Below the pieces are notes generated by a model. That model worked only from the letters and a program-made list of their open reading frames with translations. It was not told the DNA's origin and did not search any database. This document shows, one piece after another, positions 1 to 8,052 of a stretch of 64,000 nucleotides of DNA (within the stretch, counting starts at the first letter, position 1; each line of letters opens with the position of its first letter). The position numbers and the translations under genes are program-made. The stretch comes from Parasegetibacter sp. NRK P23 (GTDB taxonomy: Bacteria > Bacteroidota > Bacteroidia > Chitinophagales > Chitinophagaceae): contig NZ_JAMDLG010000001.1 of the NCBI RefSeq assembly GCF_023721715.1, positions 2,395,784-2,459,783 on the forward strand, given 5' to 3'.

Positions 1-178
1 TCGGTTCTCCGAAGCAGAATACAGTTGGTTGCATAGCGTGATCGTTCAACAATAAATGTAAAATTCCGGCAATTCCGTCCTGAAAATTTCTCAGTAAAAT
101 AGACTGAAAGTTAAATTTTCTAATCGAAAGTTGCGGTAAAGGTTGGAAAGTTACGAATTGAAAACGTTTCCAACCTTA
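1..178. other. Intergenic region at the left edge
   Basis: No open frame is supported here. It lies 3' of uxaC and presumably 5' of a minus-strand gene outside the window. It holds a LacI/cre-like operator (159-172), a 9-base inverted repeat GGTTGGAAA/TTTCCAACC (141-149 and 167-175), and three copies of GAAAGTT starting at 106, 126 and 146. Confidence 0.6.
159..172. promoter_or_regulatory. Candidate LacI-family (cre-like) operator
   Basis: The 14 bases TGAAAACGTTTCCA fit the classical cre pattern TGWAARCGYTWNCW at every position, including the central CG typical of LacI/GalR operators. The site lies between uxaC and the left window edge, where a further gene of the hexuronate cluster (for example a transporter) could begin on the minus strand. 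The LacI regulator at 3836-4834 is the obvious candidate to bind it. Binding is inferred. Confidence 0.45.
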
Positions 179-1600
179 TTAATCTTTGGAAAAATATGCA
201 CGCGCATTTTCGTAGCAGATGCCCCGGATCAATTCTTTCAACATATTCTTATCAGCAGGAATCTGTCCTTTCAACACATCGTCGGCCAGTAAATTACAGA
301 GTATTCTCCGGAAATATTCATGGCGGGAGAAGGAAAGAAAACTCCTGCTATCGGTGAGCATCCCAATGAAACGGCTTGCCAGTCCCATATTCGACAATAT
401 TTTGAACTGCTCTTCCATGCCATCTTTCTGGTCGAGGAACCACCAGGCCGCACCCCATTGTATTTTACCGGGAATGCTACCATCCTGGAAGTTGCCGGCC
501 ATGGTCGCGAAAACCGCGTTATCAGCGGGATTCAGGTTATAAATTACCGTACGTCCCAGTTGATTAGTAGTATCGAGCTGGTTGAGAAACGCGGCCATTC
601 TTTCCGCCTGCGGAAGATCGTGGATGGAATCGGTTCCGGCATCGGCGCCAAGTAGTATCCCCAAACGCGTATTGTTGTTGCGGATGGCGCCTACATGAAA
701 TTGTTGTACCCAGCCCAATTGGTGGTATTTCCGGCACAATTCCAGGAGGATCAACCCACGGAGCTGATCGGCCTGATCGACACTGATCGTTTTACCTTCC
801 AGCAAATGCGTGAAAGCTTTATCCAGACCAGCCGCATCGTTCGCCAACTGTGGCATAGCCCCGAAACCATGGTCGCTGATGCGACAGCCATTGTCGTGGA
901 AATATTGTACCCGCTGTAAAAAAGCATCAATATAATCTGCCAGATTACGGATTTCCTTTCCCGTTGCCTTTTCCAGCCCTTCTTTTGAAGTGCTGAATTT
1001 TTGAGGCGTACTAAAGTCCAGCAGGGCATCGGGACGAAAACCGGGCAACATTTTACCGGGGATTTCCGCTGCTGCCTTCTGATGAAAAGCCAGGTCATCC
1101 AAAGGATGATCTGTGGTACACAACCAGCTTACTTTATAATGGTTAAGCAATGTTTGAACGGGAAAGTCTTTCAGCACCTCATTGCAACGGTCGTAAACCG
1201 CATCGGCATTGGTGGCGTTGAGCAGTTCATTGACACCGAAAGGATTCAGCAATTCGAGGTGCGACCAGTGATATAGCGGGTTGCGTAATGTGCGGGGAAC
1301 AGTCGCGGACCAATGCCTGAATTTCTCACGATCTGAACTTTTCCCGGTTATGAACGCCTCGCTGATGCCATTGGCGCGCATAGCCCGCCACTTGTAGTGG
1401 TCGCCATGCAGCCAGATTTCCGTCATATTGCCGAAACGCCTGTTGTTGGCCACATCGGCGGGAGAAAGGTGGTTATGGTAATCGATGATGGGCATATCCG
1501 CCGCCACATCATGGTACAGTTCGGAAGCTAATTTCGATTCCAGCAGAAAATCAGGATGCAGGAAAGGTTTCCCTCCCTGCATCAAATCAGTGGCTTGCAT
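179..1600 (-). CDS. uxaC: Glucuronate isomerase
   Basis: Uronate isomerase, which converts D-glucuronate to D-fructuronate (and galacturonate to tagaturonate) in the cytoplasm as the first step of hexuronate catabolism. The 473-residue protein has the family's usual length. Its N-terminal metal-site motif DYHNHLSP follows the conserved FLHPDFLL start region, and the family segment LRNPLYHWSHLEL comes later. An in-frame ATG at 1627 would overlap the uxuA stop; I prefer the ATG at 1600, giving MQATDLMQGG. It lies 20 bases downstream of uxuA on the same strand, so co-transcription is likely. Identification is firm; the exact start is less so. Confidence 0.95.
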   Translation of the reverse strand: MQATDLMQGGKPFLHPDFLLESKLASELYHDVAADMPIIDYHNHLSPADVANNRRFGNMTEIWLHGDHYKWRAMRANGISEAFITGKSSDREKFRHWSATVPRTLRNPLYHWSHLELLNPFGVNELLNATNADAVYDRCNEVLKDFPVQTLLNHYKVSWLCTTDHPLDDLAFHQKAAAEIPGKMLPGFRPDALLDFSTPQKFSTSKEGLEKATGKEIRNLADYIDAFLQRVQYFHDNGCRISDHGFGAMPQLANDAAGLDKAFTHLLEGKTISVDQADQLRGLILLELCRKYHQLGWVQQFHVGAIRNNNTRLGILLGADAGTDSIHDLPQAERMAAFLNQLDTTNQLGRTVIYNLNPADNAVFATMAGNFQDGSIPGKIQWGAAWWFLDQKDGMEEQFKILSNMGLASRFIGMLTDSRSFLSFSRHEYFRRILCNLLADDVLKGQIPADKNMLKELIRGICYENARAYFSKD

Positions 1601-1620
1601 GTTCGTTGTTTTAATATGAA

Positions 1621-2787
1621 TTACCAACCGTTTTCCCGGCAGATGCCCAGTTCCAGGCCACGGAGTTCCGCGAGTCCGCGCATCCTTCCGATAGCGGAAT
1701 AGCCCGGGTTGGTGATCTTGTTCAGGTCGTCCATCATCTGGTGGCCGTGATCTGGCCGGAACGGAATGGGCGCGGGTTTGCCCTGTTGAATTTTCAGGAG
1801 TTCCTTCATCACCGCGTACATGTCCACGTCTCCGCCCAGGTGGTCATCTTCAAAAAAGTTACCCTGCGCATCCTTCTTCACATTGCGGAGGTGAATGAAA
1901 TGTACTTTGTCGCCGATCTTACGGGCCATATCCACCAGGTCGTTTTGCGGGGAGGCACCTAAAGAACCGGTACAAAAGCAAACGCCGTTGGAAGCGCCGG
2001 GCACTTCGCCCAGGATATAATCATAATCAGCCTGTTTGTTCACCACACGGGGCAAACCGAGGATATCGAACGGAGGGTCATCCGGGTGAATGGCAAGTTG
2101 CATCCCCAGTTCATCGGCCACGGGTACGATTTCGGAAAGGAATGATTTCAGGTTTCCGCGCAGGTCGGCATGGGAGAAGCCGTCGTAGACTTTTAGTTTC
2201 TCGCGCATTTCCGCTACGGTCGATTTCTTTTCGCCGGGGATACCGAACATCACGATGCCCGCGAGTTCTTCCAGTTGTTCTTTGGAATAAGACGCATGGC
2301 GCTGTTCGGCTTCTTTCAGGATATCAGCGGGGTAGCTGTCTGAAGCATTCTCTCTTTTCAGGATATAAATATCGAAAACCGCCAGGTCCACCCAGTTAAA
2401 GTACAGCGCCTTTGATTCGTCGGGCATGGGATAATCCAGGTTGGTGCGGGTCCAGTCGTTCACGGGCATAAAATTGTAGGTAACGATCTTAATGCCTTCC
2501 GAAGCGAGGTTACGCAAGGAATCTTTGTAGAAACCGATGTATTTTCTATAGTCGCCGGTATGTGTTTTGATGGACTCATGGATGGTCACGCTTTCCACCA
2601 CATCCCAGGTGAGTCCTGCGGCCTCGATCATTTCTTTTCTTTTCCGGATCTCATCGGTGGTCCATACTTCACCGTGTGGCACCTGGTGGAGTGCGGTAAC
2701 AATACCTGTGGCGCCTGTCTGGCGTACATCGCGGAGAGAAACGGGGTCGCCGGGACCGAACCAGCGCCAGGTTTGTGCAAATTTCAT
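1621..2787 (-). CDS. uxuA: Mannonate dehydratase
   Basis: Dehydrates D-mannonate to 2-keto-3-deoxygluconate, the third step of glucuronate breakdown. The protein has 388 residues, normal for UxuA, and starts MKFAQTWRWFGPGDPVSL, the typical family N-terminus. Other markers are the AIHPDDPP segment (mid-protein), the CFCTGSLG segment and the FRPDHGHQMMDD motif near the C-terminus, which supply metal and substrate ligands in the xylose-isomerase-like barrel. It lies between the SDR oxidoreductase and uxaC, so the three enzymes together cover glucuronate to KDG. Confidence 0.97.
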   Translation of the reverse strand: MKFAQTWRWFGPGDPVSLRDVRQTGATGIVTALHQVPHGEVWTTDEIRKRKEMIEAAGLTWDVVESVTIHESIKTHTGDYRKYIGFYKDSLRNLASEGIKIVTYNFMPVNDWTRTNLDYPMPDESKALYFNWVDLAVFDIYILKRENASDSYPADILKEAEQRHASYSKEQLEELAGIVMFGIPGEKKSTVAEMREKLKVYDGFSHADLRGNLKSFLSEIVPVADELGMQLAIHPDDPPFDILGLPRVVNKQADYDYILGEVPGASNGVCFCTGSLGASPQNDLVDMARKIGDKVHFIHLRNVKKDAQGNFFEDDHLGGDVDMYAVMKELLKIQQGKPAPIPFRPDHGHQMMDDLNKITNPGYSAIGRMRGLAELRGLELGICRENGW

Positions 2788-2855
2788 AATGGAAGTCGTG
2801 ATTTATAGATGAATAAGTTGATTTGAAGTAGTGGAATTTACGGATTCCGGTTGAA

Positions 2856-3710
2856 TTAAACGCCGGACCATGCACCGAAGCCACCATCCACGCGGATGAT
2901 TTCCCCGGTTACGAAGGCGGATGCGTCGCTCAGCAACCATACCAACGCGCCCGTAAGTTCATTCGGATTACCGAAACGCCCGTATGGTGTATTGGAAATA
3001 ACGGCTTGTCCGCGCGGCGTAAGCGTTCCGTCATCATTCAGGAGCAATTTCCTGTTCTGTTCCGCCAGGAAAAAGCCCGGGGCGATGGCGTTCACCCTTG
3101 TATTGTTGTATTTGCGCAAGGCGAGTTCCACACTCATCCAGCGGGTGAAATTATCCACGGCGCCCTTCGCCAGGGAATAACCCAGTACGCGGGTAAGCAC
3201 CTGCTGCGCCGCAATGGAAGAGATGTTGACGATGCTGCCCCCGCCTGCCGCGGCGATGTGCTTTCCGAACACCATAGAAGGCAGTACCGTACCGAAAAGA
3301 TTCAGGTTGAATACTTCCTGCAAAGCGGGAACGTCCAGGGAGAACAGGTCCTGGTCGGGCATGATCACCGCGCCGGGTTTGTTACCGCCCGCTCCGTTTA
3401 CCAATCCATGGATAGCGCCATATTCAGACAATACTTTTTCCGCAACAGTTTCCAGCGCCTCCTGGTTCAGGACGTCACAAACACGATAGCCGGCTTTATA
3501 TCCCTGGGAAACCAGCAGGTCCGTTCTTTCTTTCGCCACGGCCGCATTCCTGCCAAGCAACACCACGGTGCCACCGGCTTCGGCGATGGCCCGTACGAAT
3601 GCTTCGCCCAGTACGCCTGTGGCACCTGTAACTAAAATCACTTTATCCTTTAAAGAGAACTGAAGCATGGATGGAGAAGCGGCTCCTGCCGCAGATAGAT
3701 CGTTAGACAT
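2856..3710 (-). CDS. SDR-family oxidoreductase, probable fructuronate (mannonate) reductase
   Basis: Short-chain dehydrogenase of 284 residues. The Rossmann motif TGATGVLGEAF lies near residue 25, NGAGG marks the NAG motif, and the catalytic Ser (NISSIAA) and YSLAK (Tyr-x-x-x-Lys) follow. The C-terminal segment GEIIRVDGGFGAWSG is typical of the Bacteroidota enzymes annotated as D-mannonate oxidoreductase. Its place before uxuA and uxaC suggests it reduces fructuronate to mannonate, replacing the unrelated long-chain UxuB of enterobacteria. The frame is open to 3827, but the upstream 39 residues are not SDR-like; the ATG at 3710 gives MSNDLSAAG. The substrate is inferred from context. Confidence 0.85.
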   Translation of the reverse strand: MSNDLSAAGAASPSMLQFSLKDKVILVTGATGVLGEAFVRAIAEAGGTVVLLGRNAAVAKERTDLLVSQGYKAGYRVCDVLNQEALETVAEKVLSEYGAIHGLVNGAGGNKPGAVIMPDQDLFSLDVPALQEVFNLNLFGTVLPSMVFGKHIAAAGGGSIVNISSIAAQQVLTRVLGYSLAKGAVDNFTRWMSVELALRKYNNTRVNAIAPGFFLAEQNRKLLLNDDGTLTPRGQAVISNTPYGRFGNPNELTGALVWLLSDASAFVTGEIIRVDGGFGAWSGV

Positions 3711-3781
3711 TTTTCTGTATTTCCGGCACAAGGTAATACATACAATGCACTGATTTACCGGCGGGAAGCAGTGTTCTGCTA

Positions 3782-3795
3782 TTCCAACGATTGAA
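3782..3795. promoter_or_regulatory. Weak candidate LacI operator in the divergent promoter region
   Basis: TTCCAACGATTGAA is an imperfect palindrome (10 of 14 positions symmetric) with a central CG. It lies between the SDR gene and the divergent LacI gene. It differs in sequence from the cre-like site at 159-172, so a shared regulator is uncertain. Confidence 0.25.
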
Positions 3796-3835
3796 GAAAT
3801 CTGAAAATGCTTAATTTCACCCCCCAACCAGAAAA

Positions 3836-4834
3836 ATGAAAAAAGCCGTTACCATAGTTGAGATCGCGAAGCTGTTGAAAATGTCGGTTTCAACTGTGTC
3901 TAAGGCCCTGAACGACCATCCGGCCATCGGCGCCCTTACCAAAGAAAGAGTAAAGGCGAAGGCGAAGGAACTGAATTATATTCCGAACCAGGCTGCACGT
4001 TTTTTCCAACAAAAGAAATCGTTTCAACTGGGCGTGATCATGCCTTCATTGCGCGACCAGTTTTATGTGGAAGCCGTAAGCGGCATGGAAGCCGTGGCAA
4101 GGCAAAACAATTACATTACACTGCTCTGCCAGTCGCACGAGGACCCCGACCGGGAACGCGACCTGGTAAAAACGATGTTACTGCAACGCGTGGATGGGGT
4201 GATCATCACCGTGACCAAACAAACCCGTGATTTTGACCATATCCGGCAGTTGGAGCAGGTAGGCATCCCCGTTGTATATTTTGTACGGGTGCCTGATACT
4301 GATGCCATTTACTCTGTTTCCAACAATGTGTTTGAGGCCGCGAAGGATGCGACACGCTTCCTGATCTCGCGTGGTCATACCAAACTTGGACATCTTATGG
4401 GGCCAGACAACCTGGTGACCAGTGTTGAACGCTGTGAAGGGTTTAAAGCTGCGCTGGCGGAAGCGGGCATTACACTGCAAACGGGATGGATACAATCTTC
4501 GGACCTGAGCCGTTCCGGAACGGAAACCGCGTTCGGGAAGATGATGCGTGTGGCGGAGCCGCCAACAGCGGTACTTGCGTTCAAGGACCATGTGGCGCTA
4601 GATGCGCTGGCGCTGGGCCATCCTTCCGTGGAATTTGTCGGCTTCGGCAACTCCCCTTCTTTCCGGTATATGAATTACCCGTTGGTGGCCTCCGTAGAGG
4701 AGCACCCTTACGGCCTGGGCGAAAAAGCTATGGATCAGTTACTTAAGCTGATGGAGGCTGAAGCGCAGGACAAAATCCCCGCTGTAGAACGCAGCATCAG
4801 GAACAAATGTGAACTGGTTGTTTACCACAAGTAA
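3836..4834 (+). CDS. LacI-family transcriptional regulator
   Basis: A 332-residue repressor-type regulator. The N-terminal HTH reads TIVEIAKLLKMSVSTVSKAL, the classic LacI helix-turn-helix and hinge arrangement, followed by a periplasmic-binding-protein-like sugar-sensing domain (from about residue 60, LGVIMPSLRDQFY). It is transcribed away from uxaC-uxuA-SDR and separated from them by 125 bases, so it probably controls that cluster in response to a hexuronate or KDG-type ligand. The ligand is not readable from sequence. Two candidate operators with central CG are listed at 159-172 and 3782-3795. Confidence 0.92.
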   Translation: MKKAVTIVEIAKLLKMSVSTVSKALNDHPAIGALTKERVKAKAKELNYIPNQAARFFQQKKSFQLGVIMPSLRDQFYVEAVSGMEAVARQNNYITLLCQSHEDPDRERDLVKTMLLQRVDGVIITVTKQTRDFDHIRQLEQVGIPVVYFVRVPDTDAIYSVSNNVFEAAKDATRFLISRGHTKLGHLMGPDNLVTSVERCEGFKAALAEAGITLQTGWIQSSDLSRSGTETAFGKMMRVAEPPTAVLAFKDHVALDALALGHPSVEFVGFGNSPSFRYMNYPLVASVEEHPYGLGEKAMDQLLKLMEAEAQDKIPAVERSIRNKCELVVYHK

Positions 4835-4907
4835 GCTTCATCCAAAGCACCCCTTCCTCTCAGCCTAAAAAAATTAAATCTTCCCGCTGAAATTCAATAA
4901 ATTTATC

Positions 4908-4915
4908 TACCTTTG
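4908..4915 (+). promoter_or_regulatory. Bacteroidota -7 promoter element for yceD-rpmF-plsX
   Basis: TACCTTTG matches the TAnnTTTG -7 consensus of Bacteroidota sigma-ABfr promoters. It lies 23 bases before the yceD start. No convincing -33 box is seen. Confidence 0.5.
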
Positions 4916-4938
4916 CAAACTCTTTAAAATGCTACTCA

Positions 4939-5478
4939 ATGAACAGCCGAAGGGAATTTGAGATCGCTTTTGTAGGATTGAAGCCCGGATTTCATGAGTT
5001 TCAGTACGAAGTAACAGACAAGTTCTTTGAGCAATATAAGGAACAGGAATTCAGGAACAGCCGCGCATTGGTGAAACTGACACTGGAAAAGAACACCGGT
5101 TTCATGATGCTGAAGTTTGAAGTGGGCGGTTCCGTGGAAGTGAATTGCGACCGTTGTGGGAACCAGCTTCCGATGGAATTGTGGGATGAATTCAATGTAC
5201 TTGTAAAACTCGTGGAGAATCCTGAAGAGATGAACGCGAATGGAGATGATCCGGATGTATATTATATATCGAAAACGGAAAGTCACCTGCACCTCTCCGA
5301 CTGGATCTATGAATTCGTTAACCTGAGCATTCCTCTACAGAGAATGTGCGGGGAAGACGAGATCGGCGGACCTCATTGCAATAAAGAAGTGTTGGAGATG
5401 CTGAAGAAGATGAACGCCGGAAACAATCAGTCAACGAACCCGATCTGGAAAGATCTGGATAAATTTAAAAACCTGTAA
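4939..5478 (+). CDS. yceD: DUF177 (YceD-like) protein
   Basis: Member of the DUF177/YceD family, linked in other bacteria to 23S rRNA accumulation and nearly always encoded just before ribosomal protein L32, as here. The 179-residue protein carries the family Cys pair CDRCG near residue 72 and a second cysteine cluster near the C-terminus (MCGEDEIGGPHC), a possible metal site. The L32 gene follows after 10 bases. An upstream ATG at 4928 opens a 10-codon frame that overlaps this start and is probably chance. The molecular role remains poorly defined. Confidence 0.88.
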   Translation: MNSRREFEIAFVGLKPGFHEFQYEVTDKFFEQYKEQEFRNSRALVKLTLEKNTGFMMLKFEVGGSVEVNCDRCGNQLPMELWDEFNVLVKLVENPEEMNANGDDPDVYYISKTESHLHLSDWIYEFVNLSIPLQRMCGEDEIGGPHCNKEVLEMLKKMNAGNNQSTNPIWKDLDKFKNL

Positions 5479-5488
5479 AAATTGTGTT

Positions 5489-5683
5489 ATGCCAAATCCG
5501 AAGCGCAGACATTCACAACAGCGTAGTGCTAAAAGAAGAACACATTACAAGGCGGAAGGTGCTACCCTGAGTGTAGACAGCACTACGGGCGAAACACACG
5601 TTCGCCACCGCGCACACGTGAGCGAAGGGAAGCTGTACTACAAAGGACAGCTGGTTTCTGAAACCGCTCCCATTAAAAAGTAA
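5489..5683 (+). CDS. rpmF: 50S ribosomal protein L32
   Basis: A 64-residue basic protein beginning MPNPKRRHSQQRSAKRRTH, the standard L32 N-terminus. It is a component of the large ribosomal subunit. The usual C-terminal zinc cysteines of some L32 proteins are absent (no Cys at all), so this is the zinc-free form. The order yceD-rpmF-plsX is widely conserved and indicates one operon. Confidence 0.97.
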   Translation: MPNPKRRHSQQRSAKRRTHYKAEGATLSVDSTTGETHVRHRAHVSEGKLYYKGQLVSETAPIKK

Positions 5684-5728
5684 GTAGTTTTTACAATTCG
5701 TTCATATACTTTTAGTAGTTTGCCGGAG

Positions 5729-6679
5729 ATGAACATCGGAATAGATATGATGGGCGGTGATTTCGCCCCACTTGAAGCCGTTAAGGCACTTAAGCTGTAC
5801 TTATCTGAATCGACAACTCCGGCAAACCTGTTTCTGATTGGCGACCAGGATAAATTCCTGCCCATGCTCTCAGAAGAAGGCCTGGATGCGACGCAGTTCA
5901 AGATTGTACACGCACCCCAGGTTATAGAAATGAACGAACACCCCACCAAAGCGCTGAAGGAAAAGCAACAGTCCTCCATCGCCATCGGGTTCTACCTTCT
6001 TTCCAATGGTAAGATAGACGCTTTCATCAGCGCCGGAAACACCGGCGCAATGCTTGTTGGTACCATGTATACCATCAAAGCCATTGAAGGCGTACTCCGC
6101 CCCACTATCGCCACCATCATCCCCAAAGAAAACGGTGGTACCGGTTTGCTGCTCGATGTGGGCATCAATGCCGATTGTAAGCCGGAAAACCTCCAGCAGT
6201 TCGGTGTACTGGGCGCACTCTACGCCAAACACGTGCTGGGCATTGAAGCGCCCCGCGTTGGACTGGTGAACATTGGCGAAGAAGAAGGCAAGGGCAACCT
6301 GCTCGCGCAAGCCGCTTATCCCCTTTTAAAAGAAACAACTTCCATCAACTTTGTCGGGAACATTGAAGGACGCGATATTTTCCAGGACAAAAGTGATGTA
6401 ATGGTGTGTGAAGGATTCACCGGTAATGTGATCCTTAAAATGGCGGAATCCCTCTACGACCTGGCGCAGGCCCGTCAACTGAAAGACGCGTACTTCGACC
6501 GCTTCAATTTCGAAATTTACGGCGGGACCCCGGTACTGGGCGTTTCCAAACCCGTGATCATCGGACACGGCATCTCCCATGCGCTCGCTTTCAAAAACAT
6601 GATCCTCCTCTCCGAGAAGATGATCGAATCCCAACTCCCGGAAAAAATAAAATCCGCTTTCCAGTCGGTGAACACCTAG
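5729..6679 (+). CDS. plsX: Phosphate acyltransferase PlsX
   Basis: Converts acyl-ACP to acyl-phosphate, the donor used by PlsY in membrane phospholipid synthesis. The N-terminus MNIGIDMMGGDFAPLEAVK is the PlsX signature. Further family segments are ISAGNTGAMLVGT, LLDVGINADCKPENL, NIGEEEGKG and EGFTGNVILK. A TTG at 5720 in frame would add three residues, but the ATG at 5729 aligns with the usual family start, giving 316 residues. It ends the yceD-rpmF-plsX group; fabH, a common next gene, does not follow here. Confidence 0.96.
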   Translation: MNIGIDMMGGDFAPLEAVKALKLYLSESTTPANLFLIGDQDKFLPMLSEEGLDATQFKIVHAPQVIEMNEHPTKALKEKQQSSIAIGFYLLSNGKIDAFISAGNTGAMLVGTMYTIKAIEGVLRPTIATIIPKENGGTGLLLDVGINADCKPENLQQFGVLGALYAKHVLGIEAPRVGLVNIGEEEGKGNLLAQAAYPLLKETTSINFVGNIEGRDIFQDKSDVMVCEGFTGNVILKMAESLYDLAQARQLKDAYFDRFNFEIYGGTPVLGVSKPVIIGHGISHALAFKNMILLSEKMIESQLPEKIKSAFQSVNT

Positions 6680-6704
6680 GCAGGTTTTTTGCCTATCTTG
6701 GAGC

Positions 6705-7622
6705 ATGCACGACATTCTTGGCTATATCCAGGACTACTGGAAAAATACCGACAAGTTATTACTGGCGCTGGTTACCGTATTCACGGGCCTGATCGTATTC
6801 ATCAATTACAGGTGGCAACTGGATGCACACTTATCGCGCTGGCAGGGATTTTCCCGTTGGGCTGGCTATACTATATTGTATAGCGTTACGTATGGTTTAC
6901 CTTTCCTTTTGTGCATCGCCTGCCATACCATGAAAGTTCCTTTGGTTCCGCTTGCCGGACTGGTATTGGTGATCGCGGCGTTGTTCGCTTTCAAGGTGAG
7001 TTCCACCACTATTCTTTCCTCACTGGAAACACTGTTTAAAGAGCATAATCCTGTGTATTGGTCCAGGATACTGAATACACCACTGAAGTTACTGCTCCTC
7101 ACCATCGCCATGTGGCTGGTATGGCGCTACCTGAAAGCAGGCAATCCCGTACTGGGGCTCTCCTACCCCGAAAACAAGCATATTTACGCTTACCTTATTA
7201 TGCTGGGGATCATGGTTCCGCTGATTGCGGTAGCCGCCATGCTTCCTTCTTTTATTGACTATTACCCCAAGTTCAGCAAACTTCCCCTGCCGGAGAGCGG
7301 CTTTCGCCGGATTTGGATGATTTTCCTGTATGAACTCAGTTATGCCACCGATTTTATCGGGATCGAACTCTTTTTCAGGGGACTGCTTGCAATAGGCATG
7401 GTGCATTTCGCCGGCCCAATGGCCATCCTACCCATGGCCGCTTTCTATTGTTCCATCCATTTCGGGAAGCCTTTGGGCGAATGCATCAGCTCTTTTTTAG
7501 GCGGCTTATTGCTGGGCATCATTGCCTGGCGCACCAAATCCATTGCCGGAGGACTATTTATACATATCGGGATCGCCTGGTTGATGGAAATTGCGGGATA
7601 CCTGGGAAACAGGCTGAAATAG
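6705..7622 (+). CDS. CPBP-family intramembrane metalloprotease
   Basis: Multi-spanning membrane protein of 305 residues with about eight hydrophobic segments. The C-terminal third carries the CPBP (Abi/Rce1-like) motifs: IELFFRG (motif 1, normally EExxxR), YCSIHFGKPLGE (FxxxH type) and FIHIGIAWLME (HxxxN/B type). Only one of the two glutamates of motif 1 is present, so activity is not certain. Such proteins process prenylated or small peptide substrates, or have unknown roles. It starts 26 bases after plsX; a TATCTTGG box 11 bases before the ATG may give it its own promoter. Confidence 0.8.
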   Translation: MHDILGYIQDYWKNTDKLLLALVTVFTGLIVFINYRWQLDAHLSRWQGFSRWAGYTILYSVTYGLPFLLCIACHTMKVPLVPLAGLVLVIAALFAFKVSSTTILSSLETLFKEHNPVYWSRILNTPLKLLLLTIAMWLVWRYLKAGNPVLGLSYPENKHIYAYLIMLGIMVPLIAVAAMLPSFIDYYPKFSKLPLPESGFRRIWMIFLYELSYATDFIGIELFFRGLLAIGMVHFAGPMAILPMAAFYCSIHFGKPLGECISSFLGGLLLGIIAWRTKSIAGGLFIHIGIAWLMEIAGYLGNRLK

Positions 7623-7769
7623 CCGGTTCATACACAGATATCCTCAGTTCAGCCCTCAAAACAGCCGATTAGTCATCCTGCGAAACCCTCCTTTCACAGG
7701 AAAATGTCCGTTAACGAAAACATAAAACAGGGCATTAAGCCTATAATTTTGCCGTTTATCCAAAAAATA

Positions 7770-7801
7770 TTTCCGGATTCTGAAAACGCGCAGTACATTT
7801 G
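7770..7801 (+). promoter_or_regulatory. Promoter with -33 and -7 elements
   Basis: TTTC at 7770-7773 and TACATTTG at 7794-7801 are separated by 20 bases, the spacing expected for Bacteroidota promoters. Transcription would begin near 7807 and run through the structured leader. Confidence 0.5.
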
Positions 7802-7872
7802 CATCGTTGAATCAGACTTCAAGTAGCAACTTTCCCGGCGCGGGGAAAGCACCCGAAAGGCTCCACGATTGA

Positions 7873-7938
7873 ATGCCGTATCAGGCGAACACAGAGAGAA
7901 CTATTAGAGCAGAGAATGAGGTAAGATGGATCAAATGA
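7873..7938 (+). CDS. Possible 21-residue leader peptide
   Basis: An ATG-initiated frame encodes MPYQANTERTIRAENEVRWIK and stops at TGA. It lies inside the structured leader downstream of the promoter at 7770-7801 and ends about 115 bases before the next gene. There is no homology evidence; it may be chance. It is recorded because it is the only frame in the leader. Confidence 0.2.
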   Translation: MPYQANTERTIRAENEVRWIK

Positions 7939-7985
7939 AAAAACAACCATTTATCCTGATTTAAAACCAAACATAGTATTATGTA

Positions 7986-8017
7986 TTGCATAGTACCAGC
8001 CTTAAACATTATCTTTG
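7986..8017 (+). promoter_or_regulatory. Promoter immediately before the repeat-protein gene
   Basis: TTG at 7986-7988 and TATCTTTG at 8010-8017 are 21 bases apart, a good fit to the Bacteroidota -33/-7 arrangement. The start site would be near 8023. This supports initiation at 8053 rather than at the upstream in-frame ATG at 7981, which would lie before the transcript. Confidence 0.6.
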
Positions 8018-8052
8018 TTATATCAAATACGGAATACCACAACACTTATAAC

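Larger units (their letters stand above)
7623..8052. other. Gene-free leader region with promoters and a structured stretch
   Basis: 430 bases with no convincing long CDS. It contains three TAnnTTTG boxes (7744-7751, 7794-7801, 8010-8017), a 7-base-pair GC-rich hairpin CTTTCCC/GGGAAAG around 7829-7848, a second small hairpin TTGAA/TTCAA just before it, and a 21-codon frame at 7873-7938. I cannot match it to a known riboswitch class. Confidence 0.5.

Noticed and set aside
7807-7972. Known riboswitch (TPP, cobalamin, SAM, glycine, c-di-GMP) in the leader
   Set aside because: None of the conserved core sequences of these classes can be found; only generic hairpins are visible.
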